A stretch of 12,483 nucleotides of DNA from an uncultured Collinsella sp. (GTDB taxonomy: Bacteria > Actinomycetota > Coriobacteriia > Coriobacteriales > Coriobacteriaceae), in NCBI GenBank assembly GCA_902470835.1, contig CABRHR010000060.1:1-12483 (forward strand), in the 5' to 3' direction. The notes below the pieces were generated by a model. That model ran no database searches. It was not told the DNA's origin and worked only from the letters and a program-made list of their open reading frames with translations. Position 1 is the first letter of the stretch. Each line of letters starts with the position of its first letter. Of this stretch, positions 5,937 to 12,483 are shown in pieces. Both the position numbers and the translations under genes were made by a program.

Positions 5937-7388
5937 CTATTCGACCGTATTGACGGTTGCCGACACGTTGCCGTCCGCCATGCGCACGCGGATGGCATCG
6001 CCGGGCTTAAAGGTCTGGGCGCTTGTAGCCACGCCGTCATCGCTATACGCGATGGAATAGCCGCGGGCAAGCACCTTGAGCGGCGACAGGGCGTCGAGCG
6101 AGGCGGCAGCACGGCTCAAATCGGACGCTGGCTCGCTCAACATCGTGCGCCCCTGATGCTCCAGACGGGAGCTCGCGAGCGTGAGTGCATGGCGCTTGTC
6201 GTCGAGCCCCGAGGTGCTTGCGACCAAGCGCTCGGGCAGACGTTCGAAGCCCGAACGGAATGCCCCGACCGAACGCGCAATGGCGCCCGACAGGCGATCG
6301 GCCGTCAAGGCGAGCTCCGACTCGCGACGCTCGACCATAAACGTTGGATCTTTGAGGCACGGGCGACACGCGGCCGCATCGAGCGCATCGCCCAAGCGTG
6401 CCGTATAGGTATCCCAGGCACGCCGACCACGCTGGTCGAGCATCTCCAGATCGACCTGATCCGACCCGATCATCGAAGCCATCGCAGCACCTAGACGCTG
6501 ATGACGCGTCTCGAGTACATCCGCCAGCTCTGTCATAGCCGGTGCCACGGATTCTGCCGCCGCCGTTGGCGTAGAGGCGCGACGGTCGCTCACCATATCG
6601 CAGATTGAGGTATCGGGCTCATGGCCAATACCTGTCACCACGGGCACAGGACAGGCCGCCACTGCACGGGCGAGTTCCTCGTCGTTGAAGGTCATGAGGT
6701 CCTCGAAAGAACCGCCGCCTCGCACGAGCAAAATACAATCGGGCGTGGGCGCAATGGAGGCAGCACGATGTAAGCCCTCGACAAGCTCGGCCGGCGCACC
6801 CTCGCCCTGCACCTTGGCACCCACGCAAACGAGCTCGACAAGTGGGTTGCGACGGCGCAGCGTGCGCTTAACGTCGTCGATCACGGCGCCGGAAAGCGAG
6901 GTGACGACCGCCACGCGAGAGCAAAACACCGGAATGCGACGTTTGCGAGACTCGTCCATCAAGCCCTCGCGGCGAAGCTTTTCGGCCAACTGTGCCACCT
7001 GTTGACGCAGCAGGCCCTCCCCCGCCAGAGAGAACGAGCGAGCGACAAAGCTCATACGGCCTGTGGGCTTGTAGAGGTTAAAGCTGCCCTTAAAGCTCAC
7101 CTGCATACCGTCGCGCAAGTCGAAGGTGCGCTTGAGATAGGCGCCCTTCCAGATGATGCAGTCGACGGCGGCCGAATCGTCCTTGATCTGGAAGTAGCAG
7201 TGGCCGCTTCGGGCATTGGGGCCACGAAAGCCGGTGACCTCGCCCAGAACGCTCAGCTGCGGAATCGCATCGAGCGCACCAGCGGCGATCTCGACCGCCT
7301 GGCTCACGGTGAGCTCTTTGCGCTCCTGCTCATCCGACCCGTCGAACTCAGCGGAAACGCTGTTGCCGGTTAGATTCCAGCCTGCCAC
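5937..7388 (-). CDS. xseA: Exodeoxyribonuclease VII large subunit (GTG start)
   Basis: Catalytic large subunit of exonuclease VII, acting in DNA repair and clearance of single-stranded DNA. With the chosen start it has 483 residues. An OB-fold nucleic-acid-binding domain spans about 25-118 (CYFQIKDDSAAVDCIIWKG), followed by the XseA catalytic domain with VAVVTSLSGAVIDD, RGGGSFEDL (223-231), GIGHEPDTSICD (253-264) and ASTPTAAAE (271-279), then a coiled-coil-prone helical region and a C-terminal segment with RGYSIAYSDDG. I chose GTG at 7388 because AAAGGAGG lies four bases upstream; the ATG codons at 7415 and 7406 lie upstream of or inside that site and would add residues unlike the family. Confidence 0.93.
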   Translation of the reverse strand: MAGWNLTGNSVSAEFDGSDEQERKELTVSQAVEIAAGALDAIPQLSVLGEVTGFRGPNARSGHCYFQIKDDSAAVDCIIWKGAYLKRTFDLRDGMQVSFKGSFNLYKPTGRMSFVARSFSLAGEGLLRQQVAQLAEKLRREGLMDESRKRRIPVFCSRVAVVTSLSGAVIDDVKRTLRRRNPLVELVCVGAKVQGEGAPAELVEGLHRAASIAPTPDCILLVRGGGSFEDLMTFNDEELARAVAACPVPVVTGIGHEPDTSICDMVSDRRASTPTAAAESVAPAMTELADVLETRHQRLGAAMASMIGSDQVDLEMLDQRGRRAWDTYTARLGDALDAAACRPCLKDPTFMVERRESELALTADRLSGAIARSVGAFRSGFERLPERLVASTSGLDDKRHALTLASSRLEHQGRTMLSEPASDLSRAAASLDALSPLKVLARGYSIAYSDDGVATSAQTFKPGDAIRVRMADGNVSATVNTVE

Positions 7389-7391
7389 GCA

Positions 7392-7400
7392 GCCTCCTTT
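7392..7400 (-). promoter_or_regulatory. Ribosome binding site fixing the xseA GTG start
   Basis: AAAGGAGGC on the minus strand, a near-perfect anti-16S match, four bases before GTG at 7386-7388. The same 4-base spacing is used by ackA copy 1 and the C69 peptidase gene in this window. Confidence 0.8.
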
Positions 7401-7457
7401 CGTCATCGTGCACATGGGCTCCGGCCCTGCGCAAATTCAAGTCCCACACATAGTACA

Positions 7458-7487
7458 GCGCCGCGGGGACACAAATCCTCGCGGCGC
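7458..7487 (-). terminator. Strong GC hairpin between zinc peptidase gene and xseA
   Basis: A 12-bp stem (7458-7469 with 7476-7487, GCGCCGCG core, one G-T pair) has a 6-nt loop. It lies 17 nt after the zinc peptidase stop. Neither strand has a T run, so it is not a classical intrinsic terminator; it may be a processing or 3'-end-protecting structure. Confidence 0.5.
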
Positions 7488-7503
7488 CTGTCAGTCTCAT
7501 TTG

Positions 7504-8208
7504 TTATCGGTTGGAGCTTCTGTTGTAGCGAGCCATAAGGTAAAGCAGCTGAATAATCGAAGTGAGGGCCGCTGCCACATAGGTAAGCGCAGCTGCCGTC
7601 AGTACTTTCTTGGCACCGTTGACCTGCTTGGAGCTCATGCCCGACTGCTCAATGTATGCCACAGCGCGGCGGCTGGCATCGATCTCGACCGGCAGCGTAA
7701 CCAGCTGGAACAGCACGCTAAACGAAAAGAAGATCAGCGCGAGAGTCGTGAGCCCCGCGATGTTCATGAACAGGCCCATAAGTAGCACGATGGTCCAGGT
7801 GTTCTGAGTAAAGTTGACGACCGGCACGAGGGCGCTGCGAACCTTCATCATGGCGTAGCCGCTTTGACGCTGGGCGGCATGACCCGCCTCGTGGCAGGCG
7901 ACGGCAACGCTTGCGACCGACCCGCCCGAACGGTTGGCGTCCGACAGATACAGGTTATTGTCCTGCGGGTTGTAATGGTCGGTGAGCTCGCCGGCAACGC
8001 CCTTGATACCCACGGCGTTGCAGCCGTTGGCGTCGAGCATGCGGCGAGCGACAGCAGCGCCCGTATCGCCGTCCGAGCGCACCTTGGACCACGTCTTGTA
8101 CGTCGAGTTGATATAACTCTGCGCGGCAAGACCAAGTACCGTGCAAATAAGAACAACCAACAGGTACAGCGGATCGATACCAAAGCCGTATCCATAGTAA
8201 TAAGGCAT
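7504..8208 (-). CDS. YugP-like membrane zinc metallopeptidase
   Basis: A 234-residue integral membrane protein of the neutral zinc metallopeptidase family that includes Bacillus YugP. A Tyr/Gly-rich N terminus precedes a first membrane segment (about 12-30). A soluble part carries the zinc-binding HExxH site as CHEAGHAAQ (H106, E107, H110); two or more membrane segments (about 125-172) follow, then VEIDAS with E175 as the likely third metal ligand, and a last membrane segment (about 203-226). The active site probably faces the cytoplasm or membrane surface. Substrates are unknown. The start has GGAGG seven bases upstream, lying inside a hairpin that could mask it. It sits between rnd and xseA on the same strand. 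Confidence 0.87.
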   Translation of the reverse strand: MPYYYGYGFGIDPLYLLVVLICTVLGLAAQSYINSTYKTWSKVRSDGDTGAAVARRMLDANGCNAVGIKGVAGELTDHYNPQDNNLYLSDANRSGGSVASVAVACHEAGHAAQRQSGYAMMKVRSALVPVVNFTQNTWTIVLLMGLFMNIAGLTTLALIFFSFSVLFQLVTLPVEIDASRRAVAYIEQSGMSSKQVNGAKKVLTAAALTYVAAALTSIIQLLYLMARYNRSSNR

Positions 8209-8215
8209 GCGAATT

Positions 8216-8242
8216 CCTCCGAATCGAGTTACACGTCGGAGG
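8216..8242 (-). promoter_or_regulatory. Hairpin covering the zinc peptidase ribosome binding site
   Basis: On the minus strand CCTCCGA (8242-8236) and TCGGAGG (8222-8216) form a perfect 7-bp stem with a 13-nt loop. The second arm contains the whole GGAGG binding site, seven bases before the ATG. Folding would hide the site. Confidence 0.55.
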
Positions 8243-8272
8243 CATTCTACCCACTCAGACAGCTAGGCTTCC

Positions 8273-9406
8273 CTACAGCAGCTCGATCTTTCCATCTTTC
8301 ACGGTGAGCCCCATGTTGCCCGAAAGCAGATCGTCCAGGCGTGAGCCCACAAGCTCAAAGCGCCAGCCTTCGCGCAGGGGGCTCTGCTCGGGATGCTCAA
8401 TGTAGTCGGCCAGGTCGTCGCGCGAGGCAATGACCGAGGTCGCCACGCCCGAGCGCTCGGCAACCAGTCGAATAAGCGCATACATCAGATCCGTCACGCT
8501 CTCCAGCTCCGGCGAGATCTGGCGGTGTCCGCGCACCATGAGCGGCAGGCGATCGTGCGGGCAACTCGCGCCGCGCTTGATGGCCATGAGTGCGCCGTCC
8601 ACATCGCGCTCCCCCAGCTGGTCGGTACCGCGGATACTGCGGAACTCCTCGACGCGCACGGGATTGCGCTTGACGAGCGCCAGCAGCGTATCGTCGGACA
8701 TGACCCACTTGCGCGGGATGTTGCGGCGCTCGGCGCGGTCCTCGCGCCAAGCGGCAAGCTCGCGCGCGATACCCAGCTGATGGCGGCTGCACGAGTTGAT
8801 GCGCTTGACCTTACGGAACGCCTCGTGACGGTCGGCGCGATAGTGCGACTCGTCGGCCAGCGGGCGCAGCTCGTCGAGCACCCAGTCCACACGGCCCAGT
8901 TCGCGCAGGCGGCTCATCATCTCGGTATAGGCGACGATCAGGTACTTGACGTCATCGATCGCATACTCAATCTGTTTATCGGTCAGCGGACGGCGCGACC
9001 AGTCGGTCAGTGACTCGGTCTTGGGCAGAGAGACGCCACAAAACGTCTGCACGAGCGCGCCGTACGAAATCTGCTGGCGTTCGCCCAAAAAGGCGGCAGC
9101 CACCTGCGTGTCAAAAATAGGACGCGGCAGCACGCCCACGGTATGGAGCATGACCTCCATATCCTGCGAGCAAGCGTGGAACACCTTGGTCACGCTCTCG
9201 TCGGCCATAAGCTCGGCGAGCGGTGACAGGTCGCCAATCACCAGGGGGTCGACCGCGACGCTCTCGGCGGGGGTGGCAATCTGGACCAGGCACAGACGCG
9301 GATGGAACGTGCGCTCGCGCAAAAACTCGGTATCGACGGCAATCGCGTCGAACTCGCGGGCGCGCTGGCAAAAGTCGAGTAGAGCCTGATGTGTGGAAAT
9401 GTACAT
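8273..9406 (-). CDS. rnd: Ribonuclease D
   Basis: A 377-residue 3'-5' exoribonuclease of the DEDDy type that trims tRNA and other stable RNA ends in the cytoplasm; the length is close to the E. coli enzyme. The exonuclease domain covers about 1-190: VDTEFLRERTF supplies D25 and E27, HACSQDMEV supplies D82, and YAIDDVKYL supplies the Tyr-x3-Asp of the last motif (Y148, D152). An HRDC nucleic-acid-binding domain follows (about 210-285, including ELAAWREDRAERRNIPRKW), then a helical C terminus. An upstream GTG at 9442 would add 12 residues. I prefer ATG at 9406 because it matches the family N terminus; neither has a strong ribosome binding site. It is the first gene of the minus-strand run. Confidence 0.92.
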   Translation of the reverse strand: MYISTHQALLDFCQRAREFDAIAVDTEFLRERTFHPRLCLVQIATPAESVAVDPLVIGDLSPLAELMADESVTKVFHACSQDMEVMLHTVGVLPRPIFDTQVAAAFLGERQQISYGALVQTFCGVSLPKTESLTDWSRRPLTDKQIEYAIDDVKYLIVAYTEMMSRLRELGRVDWVLDELRPLADESHYRADRHEAFRKVKRINSCSRHQLGIARELAAWREDRAERRNIPRKWVMSDDTLLALVKRNPVRVEEFRSIRGTDQLGERDVDGALMAIKRGASCPHDRLPLMVRGHRQISPELESVTDLMYALIRLVAERSGVATSVIASRDDLADYIEHPEQSPLREGWRFELVGSRLDDLLSGNMGLTVKDGKIELL

Positions 9407-9447
9407 ATCAACCCATCGAATAAGGTTAGGCCCGAAAAACACGGGTA

Positions 9448-9476
9448 GGATATCGGCATTGCCTTACAACTATACT
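9448..9476. promoter_or_regulatory. Divergent promoter region with overlapping -10 elements
   Basis: TATACT (9471-9476, plus) and TATAGT (9469-9474, minus) overlap by four bases in the 98-nt gap between the divergent rnd and lipid kinase genes. The minus -10 has a weak -35 (TTCCCG) 17 nt away, outside this span at 9492-9497. The plus -10 lacks a good -35. Only one polymerase could occupy the site at a time. Confidence 0.4.
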
Positions 9477-9504
9477 CGGTTAGTCACAGAACGGGAACGT
9501 AAGT

Positions 9505-10422
9505 ATGCGCTGCCTTATCATCCACAACCCGGCATCGGGCCCCAGCTCAGATGAAATCTACGCATTCACGCACGCCCTCGCACAGGGCGGCGACGAGGTC
9601 GTGATGCGCTTTATCGGCGATGGCATGGAGCCCGAAGACGCCGTGGCGGACGTGCGCGAGTTCGATCGCGTGGTGGTCTCGGGCGGCGACGGCACCGTCT
9701 CCAACGTGCTCGACCAGATGCGCGGATGCGGCGTCCCCACACTCGTCTTCCCCTCTGGCACGGCCTGCCTGTTCTTCAACAACATCGGCAATGCCCCCGA
9801 GGCGGCGGCACTCGCCAAGGCCTGCCGCGCCGGCCGCACCGTCAAGGCAGACATGGGCGAGCTCTTTTGGCTCGACGAGAACGGCAACGAGAAGCGCCAC
9901 GGCTTTATCATCATCGCCGGATCGGGCTACGACGCCGAGATCATGATGAAGGCCGCCCCCACCAAAAACGACATCGGTGAGATCGCCTACTTCCTGTCCG
10001 CGCTCGCCACGCCCAATCCCACGGTGGCGCACTTTACAATTGAGCATGACGGCATTGTCGAGGAGCTCGACGGCATCTGCTGCATGGCTGGCAACACCTC
10101 GGTCATCCAAAACGACATCAACCTGTTCCCCGATTGCCGCATGAACGACGGCATGGTCGACATCGCGGTCATCGAGCCCGTGCGCACCGTGCAGCTGCTG
10201 CCTACCGTGATCACCGCCGCGCTCGACCCCGCCGGCAAGGTGCTCGGCCGTCCGCAGTTTAAGATCATCCAGACCAAGGAAGCCAAAATTACCTGTACGC
10301 CGTCGCTGGGCATGCAGTTCGATGGCGAGATTATCTCCAGCAACTCCGGTGTCTTTGGCGCCCGCGCGCTTCCGCAATGTCTCGACCTCATCGTCGACGA
10401 ATTTTCACCGCTTGGTAAATAG
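9505..10422 (+). CDS. Diacylglycerol/lipid kinase-like protein
   Basis: A 305-residue member of the diacylglycerol kinase catalytic superfamily (YegS/BmrU type), which phosphorylates diacylglycerol or related lipids, or possibly sphingoid bases, with ATP at the membrane. The N-terminal domain carries IIHNPASG (5-12) and the nucleotide-binding VVSGGDGTV (57-65, GGDGT 60-64). The C-terminal beta-rich domain contains FIIIAGSGYDAEIM and the late MQFDGE motif. It is odd at residues 83-93: PSGTACLFFNN where the family normally has P-x-GT-x-ND-F, so the conserved Asn-Asp pair is replaced by Cys-Leu. Activity or substrate may therefore differ. The ribosome binding site is only GGGA. It is followed by a 30-codon gene whose binding site overlaps its stop. 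Confidence 0.85.
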   Translation: MRCLIIHNPASGPSSDEIYAFTHALAQGGDEVVMRFIGDGMEPEDAVADVREFDRVVVSGGDGTVSNVLDQMRGCGVPTLVFPSGTACLFFNNIGNAPEAAALAKACRAGRTVKADMGELFWLDENGNEKRHGFIIIAGSGYDAEIMMKAAPTKNDIGEIAYFLSALATPNPTVAHFTIEHDGIVEELDGICCMAGNTSVIQNDINLFPDCRMNDGMVDIAVIEPVRTVQLLPTVITAALDPAGKVLGRPQFKIIQTKEAKITCTPSLGMQFDGEIISSNSGVFGARALPQCLDLIVDEFSPLGK

Positions 10423-10431
10423 GAGGACCCC

Positions 10432-10524
10432 ATGAACGACAATCCCCTGCTCGGCTTTATCGTCATTGTTCTGGCTATGCTCGTAGGCTATGCGATCAAC
10501 GTGATCCACCGTCGGAAGAAGTAA
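10432..10524 (+). CDS. Small single-pass membrane protein, 30 residues
   Basis: A 30-codon gene whose AGGAGG (10421-10426) overlaps the upstream lipid kinase stop (TAG 10420-10422), five bases from ATG. The product begins MNDNPLLG, has one hydrophobic segment (about residues 6-24, FIVIVLAMLVGYAINVI) and ends HRRKK. By the positive-inside rule the basic C terminus should face the cytoplasm. The gene ends 35 nt before a strong terminator, so it would be the last gene of a two-gene unit with the lipid kinase. I do not recognise the family. Coupling suggests a regulator or membrane anchor of the kinase, but that is inference. Confidence 0.75.
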   Translation: MNDNPLLGFIVIVLAMLVGYAINVIHRRKK

Positions 10525-10559
10525 TTCCACATTGGTATGATATTCATTCAATTATCGTC

Positions 10560-10601
10560 TCCCCCGCTGTTTATGCATTTGCCAAACAGCGGGGGATTTT
10601 T
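10560..10601 (+). terminator. Intrinsic terminator of the lipid kinase unit
   Basis: A 13-bp stem (10560-10572 with 10584-10596, CCCCCGCTGTTT core) with an 11-nt loop is followed by TTTTT (10597-10601). A textbook rho-independent terminator on the plus strand. Confidence 0.93.
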
Positions 10602-10829
10602 CATTTCGGTATTTTCAGACGCTTTATTCAGATGTAGTAATTGCAGGGAGTCTTTATTAAAGAAAGCTACAAACTGAGTATATTTAACCGCTCATCGCAT
10701 ATTTCATCACGCTTATCGAGTAAGTTTCTTTCATAGATGAATATTGTTTCCAGTTCGTTACGCTAATGGGGTGTCTTTATTGGCTGAAGCCCTCTGGCTG
10801 CGGAGGGCTTTCGCACGCTGGGAGGGAAT
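10602..10829 (+). promoter_or_regulatory. AT-rich leader region of the C69 peptidase gene
   Basis: A 228-nt non-coding stretch, much more AT-rich than its surroundings up to about 10765. TTAAAG (10657-10662) and TATATT (10679-10684) with a 16-nt spacer are a plausible promoter, giving a leader of about 140 nt. A hairpin precedes the gene. No tRNA or known riboswitch class is apparent to me. Confidence 0.4.
10786..10826 (+). promoter_or_regulatory. Leader hairpin with possible anti-ribosome-binding-site pairing
   Basis: AAGCCCTC (10787-10794) pairs with GAGGGCTT (10803-10810) around an 8-nt loop, followed by TTC, terminator-like but with a short T run. The CCCTC (10790-10794) could instead pair with GAGGG (10822-10826) in the ribosome binding site GGGAGGG (10820-10826). 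The two pairings exclude each other, so a switch is conceivable. Confidence 0.4.
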
Positions 10830-12437
10830 ATGAGGAAAACTCACCCCGTCAACGCGCTCAAAAAGCTTGGCATAGGCCTCGCCTTTGGAGCTGCAACCAT
10901 CATGTCCATGCCGACCTCTGCGCTCGCCTGCACGCAGATCTACATGGGTAAAAATCTTACGGCCGACGGCAATACGTACTACGGCCGCGCCGAGGACTTT
11001 GGAGCGCGTTACCTCAAGCACTATGGTATCGAACCTGCCCACGAAGCTGGCTTTAAGTACAGCTCGATTGAATCTGCTTTTGAATACACTTCGAATAAGC
11101 CTACCTATCGCTACAGCTATGTACGCGACCACCCCTCCAACTGGTATGGTCGTACCGACGCCTACTCCGAGGCCGGAATCAACGAGAAGGGCGTGTCATG
11201 CTCTGCCACGCTGAGCACCTCCTATAACGAGGATGCCGAAGCAGCAGACCTCATCGATGAGGGAGTGGGTCTGGGCGAATATAGCTACGCCAGCATTATC
11301 TTGGGCGAGAGTGCAAATGCTCGCGAGGGCGTCGAACTCATCGGCAGCCTGGTCGACGAAAAGGGCGTCTGCACCAACGACCAGATCATCATCGCCGACA
11401 ACAACGAGACCTGGCTGTTCGCCACGCTTTCCGCCCATCAGTGGCTCGCCATGAAGCTCGCTGACGACGTCGCATCGCTCAACCCCAATATCGGTAGCCT
11501 CAACTACGATGTCGACCTCAATGACACCGAGAATTGCCTCCACTCTGAGAAGATTCAATCCATGCCCGAAGAAAAGGGTTTCGCCAAATACTCCGCTGAC
11601 GGTAAATTTGATGTCGCCCAAACGTATGGCGAAAGCCTCGCCGATTCTGGCGTTAACCAGTGGTCCCGCTATGTGCAAGGCCGCGAATATTTTGCTAGTC
11701 CGCTGACCGAAGGCACGGATTACGAAATTAAAACCATCACCGATAAGGCTGGAAAACCCGTCCAAAAGGGAGCTATGGTCAGCGAAATTCAGCCCCTGTT
11801 CTTCAAGCCTGGCAAGTCTGGTTGGAGCACCTTTGAACTGATTCGCGCCTTCGGCAACCGCGGCGAAAACGTCCCCGGCCTTAACGCCAACATTGACGGC
11901 GTCTACGCCATCGGCAGCGAGCGCAACACCGAAATCAACCTTTTCCAGATTCGTCGCGGGTATGATCCCGAAGTCGCTACCATCCAGTGGGAGATGCTCT
12001 CCCGTGCCGCGTACTCTGTCGCCATCCCGCTGTACTCCGCTCTGATAACTGAGGTTAGCCCGTACTTCAGCGACCAGACCGTCTCCTACGATCACTGCTA
12101 CGCGAAAGACGTCGTGTACAACGAGGAGCCCGAGAACTCCATCAACTACGTCCTCATGGACATCAGCTCGCTCTGCTTTGAGAACCCTGACACCCTTGGC
12201 ATCGGTGTCCGCGCCTACCTCGACGCGCTCCAGAATGAGCTCATTGAGCAGAACAAGGAAGTTGACGCCGCCATGCTGGCCGAGACGACCACCGAGGGCC
12301 GCACTGCCCTGGCCAACAAGGCAGGCAAGGCTGCCACCGAGAACACCTACAAGAAGTGCAAGGCGCTGCTCCAGGAGATGCGCGCCTATCAGAAGGCCGG
12401 AAACTTCGAACAGCCCTTCACCCCGAGCGATTTGAAC
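10830..12437 (+). CDS. Secreted C69-family dipeptidase, 3' end missing
   Basis: A partial gene of 536 codons, open to the adapter junction with no stop. The product starts with a signal peptide: basic MRKTHPVNALKK, a hydrophobic core (about 13-28), then SALA ending at residue 33. The next residue, C34, begins CTQIYMGKNLTADGNTYYGR with R53 and D56, matching the N-terminal-nucleophile peptidases of family C69 (Lactobacillus dipeptidase A type); EAGINEKGVSCSAT (114-127) is a second family motif. Cleavage after Ala33 would expose the Cys nucleophile directly. It probably cleaves dipeptides outside the membrane. It is already longer than the roughly 470 residues I expect; the end is Glu/Lys/Ala-rich and helical, perhaps a stalk to a lost anchor. 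GGGAGGG precedes the ATG. The upstream terminator makes it a separate unit. Confidence 0.9.
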
Positions 12438-12483
12438 CTGTCTCTTATACACATCTCCGAGCCCACGAGACGCTACGCTATCT
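12438..12483. other. Nextera i7/Read-2 adapter left on contig end
   Basis: Bases 12438-12456 are the mosaic end in reverse complement (CTGTCTCTTATACACATCT). Then come the rest of the Read-2 adapter to 12471, the index GCTACGCT (12472-12479) and ATCT of P7. It is the exact inverted copy of bases 1-46. It interrupts the C69 peptidase gene in frame, so any translation past N536 is artificial. Confidence 0.98.

Noticed and set aside
7389..7415. Upstream ATG codons at 7415 and 7406 as the xseA start
   Set aside because: They lie upstream of or inside the strong AAAGGAGG site, which points to the GTG at 7388; the added residues do not resemble the family.
9407..9442. GTG at 9442 as the RNase D start
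   Set aside because: No ribosome binding site precedes it, and its 12 extra residues go beyond the family N terminus. ATG at 9406 fits better, though its own binding site is also weak.
9547..10377. 276-codon minus-strand frame opposite the lipid kinase gene
   Set aside because: Antisense shadow of a gene with GGDGT and other family motifs; the product is His/Asp/Gly/Val-rich with no domain.
47..12437. CRISPR arrays, tRNA or rRNA genes, toxin-antitoxin or phage-defence genes
   Set aside because: No regularly spaced repeats, cloverleaf-like sequences or recognisable defence proteins were seen on either strand.
11196..12452. 418-codon minus-strand open frame opposite the C69 peptidase gene, starting MYKRQ
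   Set aside because: It begins inside the adapter; MYKRQ is the translation of the Nextera mosaic end. The plus strand has a signal peptide and family motifs, so this is an antisense shadow.
1..12483. 46-bp terminal inverted repeats as ends of a transposon or linear plasmid
   Set aside because: The sequence is exactly a commercial sequencing adapter with index, and no transposase or replication gene is present.

Overview
This is a linear contig, not a natural replicon end to end. Bases 1-46 and 12438-12483 are the same Illumina Nextera i7/Read-2 adapter in inverted orientation, so genomic sequence runs only from about 47 to 12437. The DNA is mostly GC-rich, genes are tightly packed, and start codons usually follow strong GGAGG-type ribosome binding sites. 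Gene content (two acetate kinases, xseA/xseB, a HIT protein, an RNase D, a YugP-like metallopeptidase, a secreted C69 dipeptidase) and protein style suggest a gut actinobacterium of the class Coriobacteriia, possibly Collinsella. That assignment is an impression from familiarity, not a computed match.

Layout. 47-388: non-coding, with a 131-nt concentric imperfect palindrome beside the adapter and the terminator of the first acetate kinase. 389-9406: nine minus-strand genes in tandem. In transcription order they are rnd (RNase D), a YugP-like membrane zinc peptidase, xseA, xseB, a HIT/Hint hydrolase, a LysR regulator, an MFS transporter, ackA copy 2 and ackA copy 1. 9407-9504: divergent promoter region. 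9505-10524: plus-strand lipid-kinase-like gene and a 30-residue membrane peptide, closed by a strong terminator. 10602-10829: AT-rich leader. 10830-12437: plus-strand secreted C69-family dipeptidase, cut off by the contig end.

How the genes fit together. The xseA-xseB-hint run is a close-packed housekeeping unit (exonuclease VII plus a nucleotide hydrolase). The LysR and MFS genes are visibly more AT-rich than their surroundings and look like an inserted regulator-plus-transporter module; the gap between them carries four copies of a GTCAA/TTGAC half-site over a candidate promoter. The two acetate kinases are tandem paralogues, each followed by its own terminator-like hairpin; they would make ATP and acetate from acetyl phosphate. 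Both carry Ala where the acetate-pocket Phe is expected, and copy 2 also changes an active-site Asn.

I see no CRISPR array, tRNA, rRNA, transposase or phage gene, and no clearly novel multi-gene system. The most interesting leads are the terminal palindrome, the acetate kinase pair, the GTCAA operator cluster, two leaders that may hide or mimic ribosome binding sites, the 30-residue membrane peptide and an atypical lipid kinase.
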